Source: Nostoc foliaceum FACHB-393 (lineage in GTDB: Bacteria > Cyanobacteriota > Cyanobacteriia > Cyanobacteriales > Nostocaceae). From it: 64,000 nucleotides of DNA. This document shows positions 32,105 to 41,458 of the stretch, piece by piece. Each line of letters opens with the position of its first letter. Within the stretch, counting starts at the first letter, position 1. The notes under the pieces are model-generated. The model did not search any database, was not told the DNA's origin, and saw only the letters and a list, made by a program, of their open reading frames with translations. The stretch spans positions 1 through 64,000 of the forward strand of contig NZ_JACJTD010000037.1 in NCBI RefSeq assembly GCF_014698505.1, read 5' to 3'. Made by a program: the position numbers and the translations under genes.

Positions 32105-33625
32105 TCATTCATTAGCTTCAGTCAAAGATAATTCGGAATTTAAGGGCAAAAATACTGTAAATGTAGTACCTGTTTCAATTTCACTTGTGACACTGATTTG
32201 ACCTCCGTGAGCCTCAACGCACCTTTTAACGATTACTAACCCTAATCCGGTACCCTGAATTGAGTGGACATTTGAGGCTCGGTAAAATGATTCAAAAAGT
32301 CGAGCTTGGTCTGGTTCTGGAATGCCTATACCTTGATCTTGAATATAAAAAATTGCTACCTTCTCAATCGGATCGCATATTAAATCAAACTGAATTTTGC
32401 CACCTTTTGGAGAATATTTAACCGCGTTTGAGAGAAGATTCCCAAACATGTAATGTAAAAGTCTTTCATCCATTACAGCGTCAGTATGATCGCTATGACA
32501 GGTAAAAACAATTTCACACACACTACTTTCAAGAATAGAAAAATCTTTGATTAACTCTCGACAAAATTGCTCTAAGTTCAGTGGAGTAGGGTTATATACG
32601 AGTTTTTTCGCCTCCGTTCGACCCATAAACAGCACCTCTTCCATAAGTTTTTCCATAGATTGCACAGCACCTTGAATTCGCTTTAAATAAATGCCTTTTT
32701 TTGCATCTGTCAAATTTGCTCCTTGCATTTCTATGAGTTCTACTGCCGTTTGAATAACAGTCAAGGGATTACGGAACTCATGAGATACGGTAGAGATAAA
32801 TAAAGACTTGAGACGGTTAAGTTCTTGCTCCTTTTCCAATGCTTGCTCTAGCAACTTTGCTTGGTGTCGTTCGCTCAGATCCCAGAAAACAATTACTACA
32901 CCATTTATCTGGTCAAGTCGTCGCTTCAGTGGTGAAGCACTATCACCAATTGGAACTCTTTTTCCCTGTCTTGTAATCAGAGATGTGAATTCCCCTAAAT
33001 AAACAACCTGTTGATCTCGCAGTACTTTTGTTACTGGGCTTTCTAATGTAGTCCCTGTAACTTCATCGACAATATGAAAAATCTTCGCCGCTTCATTTCC
33101 TAAAGCATCTTTTTGCTGCCAGCCAGTCAGAGACTCAGCTGCGGGATTCATAAATGTCACCCTTCCTTGCTCATTTGTAGCGATTACAGCATCACTCATT
33201 GAGTTTAAAAGGGTTGCTAACTGATCTCGATTCTCTCGCAGATCACGCTCTAATTGGTGTTTTAAAAGAGCGATTTCGATCGCTATTCTTAAATCTTTTG
33301 TAGTAAATGGTTTAACGATGTATCCGAAAGGTTGGGTAACTTTTGCTCTTTCTAAAGTATGATCATCACCGTATGCTGTTAAATAAATTACAGGTACATC
33401 TAACTGCTCACGAATTTTACTGGCAGTAGCAATACCGTCCATCTCACCTTTAAGAATAATATCCATTAATACTAGTTCTGGTTGAGTTTCCGATGCTTTG
33501 GCAATGGCAACTTTTCCAGATGAAGCTGTTCCCGTAACAATGTATCCTAGTTGACTGAGTTGGCTGGCAATAGTTCTAGCCACAATCACTTCATCTTCAA
33601 CGACTAAAATCCTAGCTTGACCCAT
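32105..33625 (-). CDS. Hybrid response regulator-PAS-histidine kinase
   Basis: The 506-residue soluble protein has, in order: a receiver domain (1-120, acceptor Asp55 in LVLMDIIL, Thr in YLTAYGDD, Lys in VKPF); a PAS domain (about 130-255, AVIATNEQGRVTFMNPAAESLTGW); a HisKA domain with phospho-acceptor His282 in STVSHEFRNPL; and a HATPase_c domain (390-495, NLLSNAVKYS, DQGIGIP, GTGLGLVIV). A receiver placed before the kinase suggests it is controlled by phosphorylation from another kinase, plausibly the one encoded 10 bp upstream. No membrane segment is present. The output partner is not in the window. Confidence 0.93.
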   Translation of the reverse strand: MGQARILVVEDEVIVARTIASQLSQLGYIVTGTASSGKVAIAKASETQPELVLMDIILKGEMDGIATASKIREQLDVPVIYLTAYGDDHTLERAKVTQPFGYIVKPFTTKDLRIAIEIALLKHQLERDLRENRDQLATLLNSMSDAVIATNEQGRVTFMNPAAESLTGWQQKDALGNEAAKIFHIVDEVTGTTLESPVTKVLRDQQVVYLGEFTSLITRQGKRVPIGDSASPLKRRLDQINGVVIVFWDLSERHQAKLLEQALEKEQELNRLKSLFISTVSHEFRNPLTVIQTAVELIEMQGANLTDAKKGIYLKRIQGAVQSMEKLMEEVLFMGRTEAKKLVYNPTPLNLEQFCRELIKDFSILESSVCEIVFTCHSDHTDAVMDERLLHYMFGNLLSNAVKYSPKGGKIQFDLICDPIEKVAIFYIQDQGIGIPEPDQARLFESFYRASNVHSIQGTGLGLVIVKRCVEAHGGQISVTSEIETGTTFTVFLPLNSELSLTEANE

Positions 33626-33635
33626 TTGATATTTA

Positions 33636-36434
33636 CTAATGCAAAGTTAACTGCGTGAATTGGATTTTGAATACTGTTCCATGATTGCGTTCTAGATTAA
33701 TGCAGCCTTCCAGTTGTTCTGTAACCAAGTCATATACTAATGAAAGACCCAAAGAATCAGTATTTGTCCAATCTAAATTATCTGGTAAACCAATCCCATT
33801 GTCTCGGATAGTCATCTCGATATTATTACCAACATTACGTAAAGTAATACTGATTGTGCCTACTTGTTGGTTGGGAAAAGCGTGCTTGAGGGCATTGGAG
33901 ATTAATTCGTTGATCACCAGTCCACAAGCAATAGCTTGGTCAACATTCAAACTCACTGAATCTATATCAGTTTCTAAACCGATTTTACCAGGACATATTT
34001 GATAGGAAATTAGTAAACTTGCTGCCAAATTATGGATATAGTCAGCAACATCAATTTGTCCAATATTAGCGGAAGTATATAAATTTTTATGAATTAGAGA
34101 TATTGACTCAATTCGGTTTTGACTTTCTCGAAGAACTTTGATGACTTCTGGATCTTTAAGTGTTTGAGATTGGAGTTGCAATAGACTTGAGACAATTTGT
34201 AAATTATTTTTAACTCGATGATGAACTTCTTTTAACAGAACTTCTTTTTCAGCCAAGGCATTTCTTAACTTTACTTGAGCTTTTTGTCTTTGAACAAGTT
34301 CAGTTTGAGCTTGCTCAAAGATGCTGGATTGTTGAATTGCGATCGCTAATTGGACTGTAAGTTGATCGAGCAAATCTAATTGATTTTCTTCCCACTCGCG
34401 GAAACCAGAGCATTGGTGAGCAATCAGTAAACCCCAAAGGTGAGAGCCAGAGTTTTTAGAGCTTACTTCTAGTAAAATGGGTACGACTAAATTTGCTTTG
34501 ACTTCAAACTGTTCTAATAAACGAATATGGCAATCAGTTAGTCTCGCTTCATAAATATTAGCGATCGCTCTTTTACGTCTTTGATAATACTCCAATCCAG
34601 CGCCTGCTTGAAAACATGTATCATGAATCTGCACGTTTAAAGAAACTGTCCATCCAGGTTCCACCGACTCTGCCACAATTGTGCCGATCATCTCTGGGTC
34701 AAACTGATAAACTACCACTCGATCAACCCCAAGTAAATCTCGCACTTCTTGAACTGTTGCATTCAGAATATCTTGGAGATTCAAAGATTGACGAATCCGT
34801 TGAGCAACGGTTCGCATCAATTGCTCCCGCTCGGCTTGAGCTTTTAGAGCCAGTTCAGTTTGCTTACGTTCTGTTATATCTTGTCCAAGACCAATAATTT
34901 GACCATTTGAAAGTTTAACATTAGTCCAAGATGTGTCCAGTAAATGACCATCCTGCATCTGAGTCTTAAAATCACTCCAATTACGTTGTGCAGACTGAAT
35001 AGAATTAATCACATATTGTCGATATTCAGGATTAGGATATAAAGATTCCAAAACATCACCAGTTTGAAAATCTTGAAATTTCCAGCCTAAAACACTTTCC
35101 CATTCTTGGTTTACCCACTGAAGTTTGCCATTAGTATCAATGAGCGCAATCATCAACGGTATACTCTCAAAAATTGTCTGCAAAAACTCATTTTGCTCTT
35201 GGAGTTTTGTTTCTATATTTTTTCGAGCATTTATATCATAAAATACTGTCAAAATAGCTGACTCACCATTAAAAATTAAATATTGCAGTGAAGCGATCGC
35301 CCAAAAATAACTTCCATCTGCTCTTTTTAATTGAAGTTCATAATTATGAATAAAACCATGCTGATTAAGAACTTTTAATAGTGTTTCTAAATCGGCTATA
35401 TTATGATATAAATCTAATAAACTTTTGCCATTAACTAAATACTCGGCAGAAAACTGAAATGTTTGAAGCAATTCTGGATTAGCATATAAAATCAACCCAT
35501 CAGACAGACGTGAAATAAGAAAGGGAACAGGAATGGCTTCAGAAATAACTCGAAATCTAGCTTCAGTTTCCTGAAGCATTTTTGCTATTCGTTTGTGTTC
35601 TGTTATGTCTCGAATATTAACTAACCGAGCATTGTACTTGGCATAGTCTATTTTATGTGTGACAATTTCAACATCAATAATCTCTCCGCATTTTCGCCGT
35701 TGTTGCCATTGTCCAGCAAAATGTAAGTTAGAGTGTCTTTGTCTTAAATATTCTATGAAAATAGGCACATCTTCTGGAAGGAAAATGTCAGTTATTCGCA
35801 TTTGCAAAAATTCTTCTCGTGAGTAGCCATAATGGACAACAGCAGCTTCATTTACATCTAAAAATTGCAGATTATTCTGGTTATATACCCACATTGGATT
35901 GGGGTTTTTAGAGAAAAGAAGATTAAAACTTCTTTGGCTATCATCAATTACTTTTTGTCGATGTAACTCTAAATACCTGATTACTTGTCGAGCTAACAGT
36001 TGCAAAGCTGCTTGTTCTTTAACGGCTAAATTTCGCGGTGCATAATCAATTACACAAAGGCTACCTAATGCAAAACCGCTTGAGGTAATTAGGGGAACAC
36101 TCGCATAAAAGCGGAAATAATTATTTGATGTTACAAGAGGATTTGTAGAAAACCGTTCATCTTGCAAAGTGTCAGGGATAATTAATATTTGACTTTGCAA
36201 GATAGTATAATTACCAAAAGAAATGCTTCGAGGGACTTCTGATATAGTTATTCCAATTTTTGACTTGAACCATTCCCGTTCTGCATCAACTAGGCTAATG
36301 AGAGCGATTGGTGTTTCACAAAGGTTAGCAGCTAGTTGAGCTAGTTCATCAAAAACTTCTTCTGGTGGCGTATCTAAAATTTGATACTGATTAAGTACTT
36401 CTAGTCGTTGGCTTTCATTTTCTGGAAATAGCAT
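33636..36434 (-). CDS. Multi-sensor histidine kinase (GAF-PAS-PAS-PAS-GAF-HisKA_2)
   Basis: The 932-residue soluble kinase has an N-terminal GAF domain (about 25-160), PAS domains (about 165-280, 290-405, 415-530), a phytochrome/cyanobacteriochrome-like GAF domain (about 550-705) and a HisKA_2/HATPase_c kinase (about 728-930). The acceptor is His739 in EVHHRVKNNLQ. ATP-binding motifs are NELISNALKHAFP and RDNGIGLP. The second GAF has a DXCF motif (HDTCF, Cys607) and DCH (Cys635-His636), the residues that hold bilin in many cyanobacteriochromes, so light sensing is possible. It is followed after 10 bp by the hybrid receiver-kinase, so the two are likely one operon. Confidence 0.92.
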   Translation of the reverse strand: MLFPENESQRLEVLNQYQILDTPPEEVFDELAQLAANLCETPIALISLVDAEREWFKSKIGITISEVPRSISFGNYTILQSQILIIPDTLQDERFSTNPLVTSNNYFRFYASVPLITSSGFALGSLCVIDYAPRNLAVKEQAALQLLARQVIRYLELHRQKVIDDSQRSFNLLFSKNPNPMWVYNQNNLQFLDVNEAAVVHYGYSREEFLQMRITDIFLPEDVPIFIEYLRQRHSNLHFAGQWQQRRKCGEIIDVEIVTHKIDYAKYNARLVNIRDITEHKRIAKMLQETEARFRVISEAIPVPFLISRLSDGLILYANPELLQTFQFSAEYLVNGKSLLDLYHNIADLETLLKVLNQHGFIHNYELQLKRADGSYFWAIASLQYLIFNGESAILTVFYDINARKNIETKLQEQNEFLQTIFESIPLMIALIDTNGKLQWVNQEWESVLGWKFQDFQTGDVLESLYPNPEYRQYVINSIQSAQRNWSDFKTQMQDGHLLDTSWTNVKLSNGQIIGLGQDITERKQTELALKAQAEREQLMRTVAQRIRQSLNLQDILNATVQEVRDLLGVDRVVVYQFDPEMIGTIVAESVEPGWTVSLNVQIHDTCFQAGAGLEYYQRRKRAIANIYEARLTDCHIRLLEQFEVKANLVVPILLEVSSKNSGSHLWGLLIAHQCSGFREWEENQLDLLDQLTVQLAIAIQQSSIFEQAQTELVQRQKAQVKLRNALAEKEVLLKEVHHRVKNNLQIVSSLLQLQSQTLKDPEVIKVLRESQNRIESISLIHKNLYTSANIGQIDVADYIHNLAASLLISYQICPGKIGLETDIDSVSLNVDQAIACGLVINELISNALKHAFPNQQVGTISITLRNVGNNIEMTIRDNGIGLPDNLDWTNTDSLGLSLVYDLVTEQLEGCINLERNHGTVFKIQFTQLTLH

Positions 36435-36653
36435 TAGTTATTGTGTGACAAAAATCTTTTGTAGTATCAGATTTAACTTGAATTCGACGAACCTAAAAAG
36501 CCACTACAGCCAGAAGGTAAGTTGGCATGATCACATAGAAGCTTAACATTGAGCATGGTTAAATTTTACATATCTCATCCTTTTAGCAGATGATAACTAT
36601 TAGAGCAACAGTGATGCTGTTAAAGACCTACTAGCAATCTAACTTTTCCTTTT

Positions 36654-36893
36654 GTGTTAAACAAACTTAAAATTTTGGGTTCAATAATTATTCAAAAGGT
36701 TATTAGTGATTACTGGATAGAACTCATCACTGAAAGTCCTTACTGCATCTACTATTTTGGACCTTTTCAAACATTTATTGAAGCGAAAGCTGCTTGCCCT
36801 GGATATATTGACGACCTTGAAAGCGAGGGAGCCTTGGGAATAAAAGTCGTCATTAAACGCTGCCATCCAGATGTGCTAACGATTTGTGATTAA
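36654..36893 (+). CDS. DUF1816 family small protein
   Basis: The 79-residue protein matches the small cyanobacterial DUF1816 family: DYWIELITESPYCIYYFGPF, EAKAACPGYIDDLESEGA, GIKVVIKRCHPDVLTI. No ATG is available before the conserved part, so the GTG at 36654 is taken as the start. The family's function is unknown; members are sometimes linked to phycobilisome-related genes, but no such gene is near here. It has no signal peptide. Confidence 0.8.
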   Translation: MLNKLKILGSIIIQKVISDYWIELITESPYCIYYFGPFQTFIEAKAACPGYIDDLESEGALGIKVVIKRCHPDVLTICD

Positions 36894-37027
36894 GAAGTGA
36901 GGTATAGCAAGTAGTTTCCAGTTGAATGAGGTACCAGAAGAAGTAAGTGAAGATGAAGAGTGCCATCTAGAAACTAAAAATCTTTACATCATAGATTTAT
37001 CCCCAGAAGTTGAGGTTAGGAAAGGAA

Positions 37028-37073
37028 CCGCAAAAAACGCAAAGAATCTTTGTGTACTTTGTGTTTTTTGCGG
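37028..37073. terminator. Strong 17-bp stem terminator
   Basis: CCGCAAAAAACGCAAAG at 37028-37044 pairs with CTTTGTGTTTTTTGCGG at 37057-37073 (one G-T pair), a 12-nt loop between. It sits 7 bp beyond the stop codon of the SagB-type gene on the minus strand and downstream of the DUF1816 gene on the plus strand, so it can serve both. Confidence 0.75.
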
Positions 37074-37079
37074 TTTGTT

Positions 37080-38612
37080 TTATCTTGGGCGACCCAATGT
37101 AGTGATATATAAAACAGCTTCATCGGCAGGGATACCCAAAACTTCATTTACTTGGTCATCAAAGAATCCGCCGATCCCACTGACACCTACATTCAGGTGC
37201 ATTGCGGCTAAATTCAGGCGCTGTCCCAAATGTCCGGCATCCATATGTAAGTAACGGTAAACGCGATCGCCATACTGGGCGATCGCAGCTTTCAGATCGG
37301 CTGTATGAAATAATACCGCTGCTGCATCCCGCCCTAATTCTTGTCCTAAGCAGAGAAAATGTAACTCTCGCCGAAAGTTTTTAAACCGAATTTGGCGTAA
37401 TTCTTGGGCTTTGGGCGCGTAATAGTAACAACCCGCCTCCAATCCTTTGACTCCACAAACAGCAATGAATGTTTCTATTAAATTCAGATCAAAGTAGTCT
37501 GGAGAAATATCTAAACTTTGATCGATGTAATTTTGCGGTTGGTAAGTGAAATCAAGTAAACTTTTCAATTCATCGAAGCTTAAATCATCACCATTGTAAG
37601 CGCGGGTAGAGCGTCGCTTGTACATAGTAATTTCCAGTTCTGACAGCTTTTGTCCCCAGTCTATAGGTGCGGTGGTGGTGGGAATTTTCAAACAGAAAGG
37701 AAAGTTATATTTATCCTCTAAAGATTTTTCTTGTTTGATAGTTGGTAGATTGAGATTGCCAGTTATACCTGATTGAATCTGGGTGTGTTGATGGAAATAT
37801 GTCAGCAATTCACCATCGGGGATTTGGGGATAACTGGTTTCGGTGGCGGAAGGTAAAGCAGTACATCCCAATGGCAAATTTTGATTGACATCTAACAAGT
37901 CTGCCAGAGGTAAGACAGCGATCACACCTTCTTGTTGCGGATCGATATAAAGTAGATCGTTTACTGATTCATCCACAAAACCACCGATTAAGTGGGGGCG
38001 ATAGTCAGTAATCGCAGCAGCCAACTCGATATTACCCAACAGGTGCCCCGTATCGAGAAAAATCCGGCGGTAAGCCCGATCTTCATAGCGCCACGCAGAA
38101 CGATAGAATACCGCAGTGACAATAATTGCAAGTTGGGTACTTTCTAGGGAAGGATGCCAGAAACAAGCTGCTTGGAGAGTTTGCCAAACATCACTTTCCC
38201 AATAATGCATCAGAGAATGAGTCCGACACTGGTAGTTATACAGACCAGGCGGCAATAACGACGTACCACGGGAAACCACATACATCTCGGCAGGGTATAA
38301 TCCGCCTGCACTGGGAGCAGCGCGTAAATACACCGCACTACCCATAGAAGGCATTCTCGCCGTCAATCCATAGCTGCGAAACAGCAGCCGTGAAAGTCTT
38401 TGCCACCATTGAGCATCTGGGTTATTAGCAAATCCCTCTGATTTTTCTTGGATATAGGGTTTGAGATCAAAAGTAGAGCCAATTTTGTACTCTTTGAAAG
38501 GCACTGGCTGTTTAGCCCAGTCTAGCCTTTGACTTTTGGAGGCGAGAGTCTCAGGGTTGTATTTAGTCCGTTCGTGGTAATGCTGGGCAATTGATTGGTG
38601 TAATTCTGGCAT
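37080..38612 (-). CDS. SagB/ThcOx-type dehydrogenase with duplicated nitroreductase domain
   Basis: From the ATG at 38612 the protein has 510 residues (MPELHQSIAQHYHERTKYNP); the frame extends to 38657 but the extra residues are not family-like. Two nitroreductase-fold halves are seen: the first around RAAPSAGGLYPAEMYV with FLDTGHLLGNIELAAA, the second around YKRRSTRAYNGDDLSFDELKSLL with MDAGHLGQRLNLAAMHLNVGVSGIGGFFDD. The fold binds FMN; SagB-like enzymes oxidise azolines to azoles in peptide natural products. No precursor peptide, cyclodehydratase or transporter gene is near, so it probably acts alone on an unknown substrate. Confidence 0.85.
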   Translation of the reverse strand: MPELHQSIAQHYHERTKYNPETLASKSQRLDWAKQPVPFKEYKIGSTFDLKPYIQEKSEGFANNPDAQWWQRLSRLLFRSYGLTARMPSMGSAVYLRAAPSAGGLYPAEMYVVSRGTSLLPPGLYNYQCRTHSLMHYWESDVWQTLQAACFWHPSLESTQLAIIVTAVFYRSAWRYEDRAYRRIFLDTGHLLGNIELAAAITDYRPHLIGGFVDESVNDLLYIDPQQEGVIAVLPLADLLDVNQNLPLGCTALPSATETSYPQIPDGELLTYFHQHTQIQSGITGNLNLPTIKQEKSLEDKYNFPFCLKIPTTTAPIDWGQKLSELEITMYKRRSTRAYNGDDLSFDELKSLLDFTYQPQNYIDQSLDISPDYFDLNLIETFIAVCGVKGLEAGCYYYAPKAQELRQIRFKNFRRELHFLCLGQELGRDAAAVLFHTADLKAAIAQYGDRVYRYLHMDAGHLGQRLNLAAMHLNVGVSGIGGFFDDQVNEVLGIPADEAVLYITTLGRPR

Positions 38613-38936
38613 AGTACTTTTAATATCCTTGAGGCATCCTTTCTTTGATCTTGGCATTCATCAGCCTCATTATTTCGTGTCAATTCGTACAATCCTCAGA
38701 CTCACAAAGTGCTAATTGCTAACAACTGAATGCCGCATGGGGCATTGGCAGAATAGCCGCCCGCCTCCAAAGTCATTATTCATTAGTACCAAGGCTAATA
38801 AAACCAGCAACCGTCCCTGAGTATTTCTATTCATTTAGGGTGAAGGAATCGCACTGCTGTAGGCATTTTCCAATCACTTGCCTTGAAGCTATGTTATGCT
38901 ATATTAAGCGTAGTCGTTATGAGTTTATATATGATC
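38613..38936. promoter_or_regulatory. Divergent promoter region of the SagB-type and NTRC genes
   Basis: This 324-bp region separates two divergent genes. It is without a convincing reading frame; short upstream in-frame starts exist for both flanking genes (to 38657 and from 38883). I see no clear repeat or operator. Confidence 0.5.
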
Positions 38937-40307
38937 ATGACTAACCCCACAGTAGAAAACTTGGTAATTATCGGTTCCGGGCCAGCAGGGTACACAGCTG
39001 CTATCTATGCCGGACGCGCAAACCTGAAACCTGTTGTATTTGAAGGTTTCCAAGCCGGGGGATTGCCTGGTGGGCAATTAATGACAACGACGGAAGTCGA
39101 AAACTTTCCTGGATTTCCCCAAGGGATTACCGGGCCAGAACTGATGGATCAGATGAAGGCTCAGGCGGAGCGCTGGGGGGCTGAACTATATACTGAAGAT
39201 GTTATATCAGTTGACTTGAGTCAGCGTCCATTTACAGTGCGATCGCAAGAAAGGGAAATCAAAACCAACAGCATCGTCATTGCTACGGGTGCGACAGCAA
39301 AGCGTTTAGGCTTACCCAGCGAACACGAATTTTGGAGTCGGGGTATCTCCGCTTGTGCGATTTGCGATGGTGCGACACCGATTTTTCATGGCGCAGAATT
39401 GGCTGTGATTGGTGCTGGTGACTCGGCGGCGGAAGAGTCGATTTACCTTACTAAGTACGGCTCTAAGGTAAATATGTTGGTACGCAGCGATAAAATGCGG
39501 GCTTCTAAAGCCATGCAAGACCGCGTTTTGAGTAACCCGAAAATCCAAGTGCATTGGAACACAGAAGCCGTGGATATCTTCGGTAACGGTCACATGGAAG
39601 GGGTGAAAGTCCGCAATACCAAAACTGGTGAAGAGAGCCAACTGCACGCGAAGGGTTTATTCTACGCCGTTGGTCACAGTCCCAACACCTCTCTATTTAA
39701 AGGTCAGTTAGAACTGGATGAGGTGGGTTACGTTGTCACTAAACCCGGTTCTGTAGAAACCAGTGTAGAAGGTGTTTTTGCTGCTGGCGACGTACAAGAT
39801 CATGAGTTTCGGCAAGCAATTACGGCTGCTGGTACTGGCTGTATGGCGGCGATGTTGGCAGAACGTTGGTTATCATCTAGTGGCTTGATTCAAGAATTCC
39901 ATCAACAGCCAGAAACAGCGGTTAATGAATTAGAACATCAGCCAGCCAAAAAGACTGAAGCCGAAGAAGAAGCTGGATTTAACTTGGATAGGACGCGTCA
40001 TGAGGGAGGTTATGCTTTACGGAAATTGTTCCATGAAAGCGATCGCTTACTCCTTGTTAAGTACGTCTCTCCTGGTTGCGGCCCTTGTCATACCCTGAAA
40101 CCAATTTTAAACAAAGTGGTGGATGAATTTGACAGCAAAATCCACTTTGTGGAAATTGACATCGACAAAGACCGAGATATTGCTCAAAATGCTGGTGTGA
40201 CAGGAACGCCAACAGTTCAATTGTTTAAAGATAAGGAACTAGTCAAGGAAGTCAAAGGTGTGAAGCAAAAGAGCGAATACCGCCTGTTGATTGAAAGTAG
40301 TCTTTGA
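38937..40307 (+). CDS. ntrC: NADPH-dependent thioredoxin reductase fused to thioredoxin (NTRC)
   Basis: From the ATG at 38937 (MTNPTVENLVIIGSGPAGY) the protein has 456 residues; the frame is open from 38883 but the family start fits here. The reductase part has FAD motif GSGPAGYTAAIYAG, redox pair CAIC (Cys140/Cys143) and NADPH motif GAGDSAAEES. A linker rich in Glu and Lys (about 325-350) joins a C-terminal thioredoxin with active site CGPC (Cys381/Cys384). NTRC uses NADPH to reduce 2-Cys peroxiredoxin and other targets, keeping redox control in the dark. It is confined to cyanobacteria, plastids and a few others. The symbol here means the redox enzyme, not the nitrogen regulator. Confidence 0.96.
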   Translation: MTNPTVENLVIIGSGPAGYTAAIYAGRANLKPVVFEGFQAGGLPGGQLMTTTEVENFPGFPQGITGPELMDQMKAQAERWGAELYTEDVISVDLSQRPFTVRSQEREIKTNSIVIATGATAKRLGLPSEHEFWSRGISACAICDGATPIFHGAELAVIGAGDSAAEESIYLTKYGSKVNMLVRSDKMRASKAMQDRVLSNPKIQVHWNTEAVDIFGNGHMEGVKVRNTKTGEESQLHAKGLFYAVGHSPNTSLFKGQLELDEVGYVVTKPGSVETSVEGVFAAGDVQDHEFRQAITAAGTGCMAAMLAERWLSSSGLIQEFHQQPETAVNELEHQPAKKTEAEEEAGFNLDRTRHEGGYALRKLFHESDRLLLVKYVSPGCGPCHTLKPILNKVVDEFDSKIHFVEIDIDKDRDIAQNAGVTGTPTVQLFKDKELVKEVKGVKQKSEYRLLIESSL

Positions 40308-40380
40308 GATAGTGGGTATTGGGGAAGACTCTGCTCAATACCCAATCCCGCCCACTTACTTAAGCGGTAGCTTTAATAAG

Positions 40381-40716
40381 TTAGGCAATAGCATATCCTG
40401 TGTGTTGCCTAACATTTTGCGGGTGAAATCCCAAGACAATTTTCTCTTTAGGAATTCCTGCTGCTACTAATTCATAAGTAACGCCATCTTCTGTGTCATC
40501 CCGTTGCACCCAAATTTTGTCATCAATAATATCGAGATGAACTAAGCAACCGTGAATTCGTTTAATACCATCCCAGCCTAAAGTTATCAGCAAATAACTG
40601 TCATTTTCGCTATCAAATACTGCTTTACATTCAATGGCTGCGTGTGAATAAGGAATTTGTGTGTAGGGTACTAATACCTCTTTGATGATCCGTCGATAAT
40701 TATCTAAGGTATCCAT
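40381..40716 (-). CDS. xisI: XisI family protein
   Basis: The 111-residue protein matches XisI, named as a controlling factor for excision of the fdxN element in Anabaena: MDTLDNYRRIIKEVL, then SYLLITLGWDGIKRIHGCLVHLDI, KIWVQRDDTEDGV and PKEKIVLGFHPQNVRQHTGYA. Its start overlaps the xisH stop by 13 bp. There is no fdxN element or XisF recombinase here, so the pair probably works independently of that rearrangement. Confidence 0.9.
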   Translation of the reverse strand: MDTLDNYRRIIKEVLVPYTQIPYSHAAIECKAVFDSENDSYLLITLGWDGIKRIHGCLVHLDIIDDKIWVQRDDTEDGVTYELVAAGIPKEKIVLGFHPQNVRQHTGYAIA

Positions 40717-41120
40717 TGGATAATCCTCTCAGCTTCTGGATTAAAAACGAGTAACTTTAGATTTTCAGTCTCTATTAAAAGTGTACCAATTGGTTCCTCA
40801 AACAAAGCTGTAAATACGCTGTCGCGCACTGCCAAATATAATGTTCTTTCTGGTTCGAGGCGATGGATAACAGCACGATACATAATAAATCCCCCAATAG
40901 CATCTTTGAGGTCTGCCATTTCTGAGGGACTGACAAAACTTTTAATTTCTACAGCTATTTTTTTACTTCCTTGTTCTGCGGCTAAGAGTTGCTTGGCTCC
41001 TAAATCTACATACATATCTTTTTGACCCCACTTTAAATGTAAGGGGTCATCTGTAATTATCCAGCCTTCTTTAACTAATGCATTCTTAACAGCATCATGA
41101 TAAATATCTCTTGCAGGCAT
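40704..41120 (-). CDS. xisH: XisH family protein, endonuclease-like fold
   Basis: The 138-residue protein matches XisH: MPARDIYHDAVKNALVKEGW, then YVDLGAKQLLAAEQ, IAVEIKSF and FIMYRAVI. Asp39 and Glu58-x-Lys60 form the PD-(D/E)xK pattern of restriction-endonuclease-like folds, so it may be a nuclease. It precedes and overlaps xisI. XisH/XisI pairs occur in many copies in filamentous cyanobacteria, usually away from excised elements; function is unsettled. No downstream partner other than XisI is seen. Confidence 0.9.
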   Translation of the reverse strand: MPARDIYHDAVKNALVKEGWIITDDPLHLKWGQKDMYVDLGAKQLLAAEQGSKKIAVEIKSFVSPSEMADLKDAIGGFIMYRAVIHRLEPERTLYLAVRDSVFTALFEEPIGTLLIETENLKLLVFNPEAERIIQWIP

Positions 41121-41458
41121 ATCAAAGCAGATTAAAATCCAATACGCTTGGGTTAAGGGCTAATTGTACAAAACTGTGGGTTTTCGAGACGTGATAAATC
41201 GCCATCTCTACAAGTGTTTTGGTCTTATCTGAACTGTATTGTATTAAAATTTTTCTTTACTTGGAATCATTTACCTTTGTGGTAACACTTGGCTAAATAA
41301 TTTATCTTTACCAAAAATAATGCATAATCTCACCTCTTCCTCAGTCTAGCTCTGTATCCACCGCTCAACAGCCGGACTTTTATTCAGGATGTTTACGCAA
41401 TTCCCTATCTGATATGTAAAATGGTCAGCGTATCAAGCTTTGATCCAGGCGATCGCAC
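41121..41458. other. Non-coding gap between xisH and an ABC permease gene
   Basis: This 338-bp region holds the promoters of the divergent xisH and permease genes. Near 41188-41212 there is a decayed copy of the GAGACGCGAT...TCTCTAC palindrome seen at 51685-51712. HIP1 (GCGATCGC) lies at 41449-41456, just before the permease start. Nothing else is recognised. Confidence 0.55.

Noticed and set aside
36922..37254. Frame beginning MNEVPEEVSEDEE after the DUF1816 gene.
   Set aside because: It runs through the terminator hairpin at 37028-37073 and into the antisense of the SagB-type gene.
38937..40307. Possible confusion of this gene with the nitrogen regulator NtrC.
   Set aside because: The sequence has FAD, CAIC, NADPH and CGPC thioredoxin motifs, so it is the redox enzyme.
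40381..41120. The possibility that this is the edge of an fdxN-type excision element.
   Set aside because: No site-specific recombinase gene, fdxN fragment or matching direct repeats are visible within the window.
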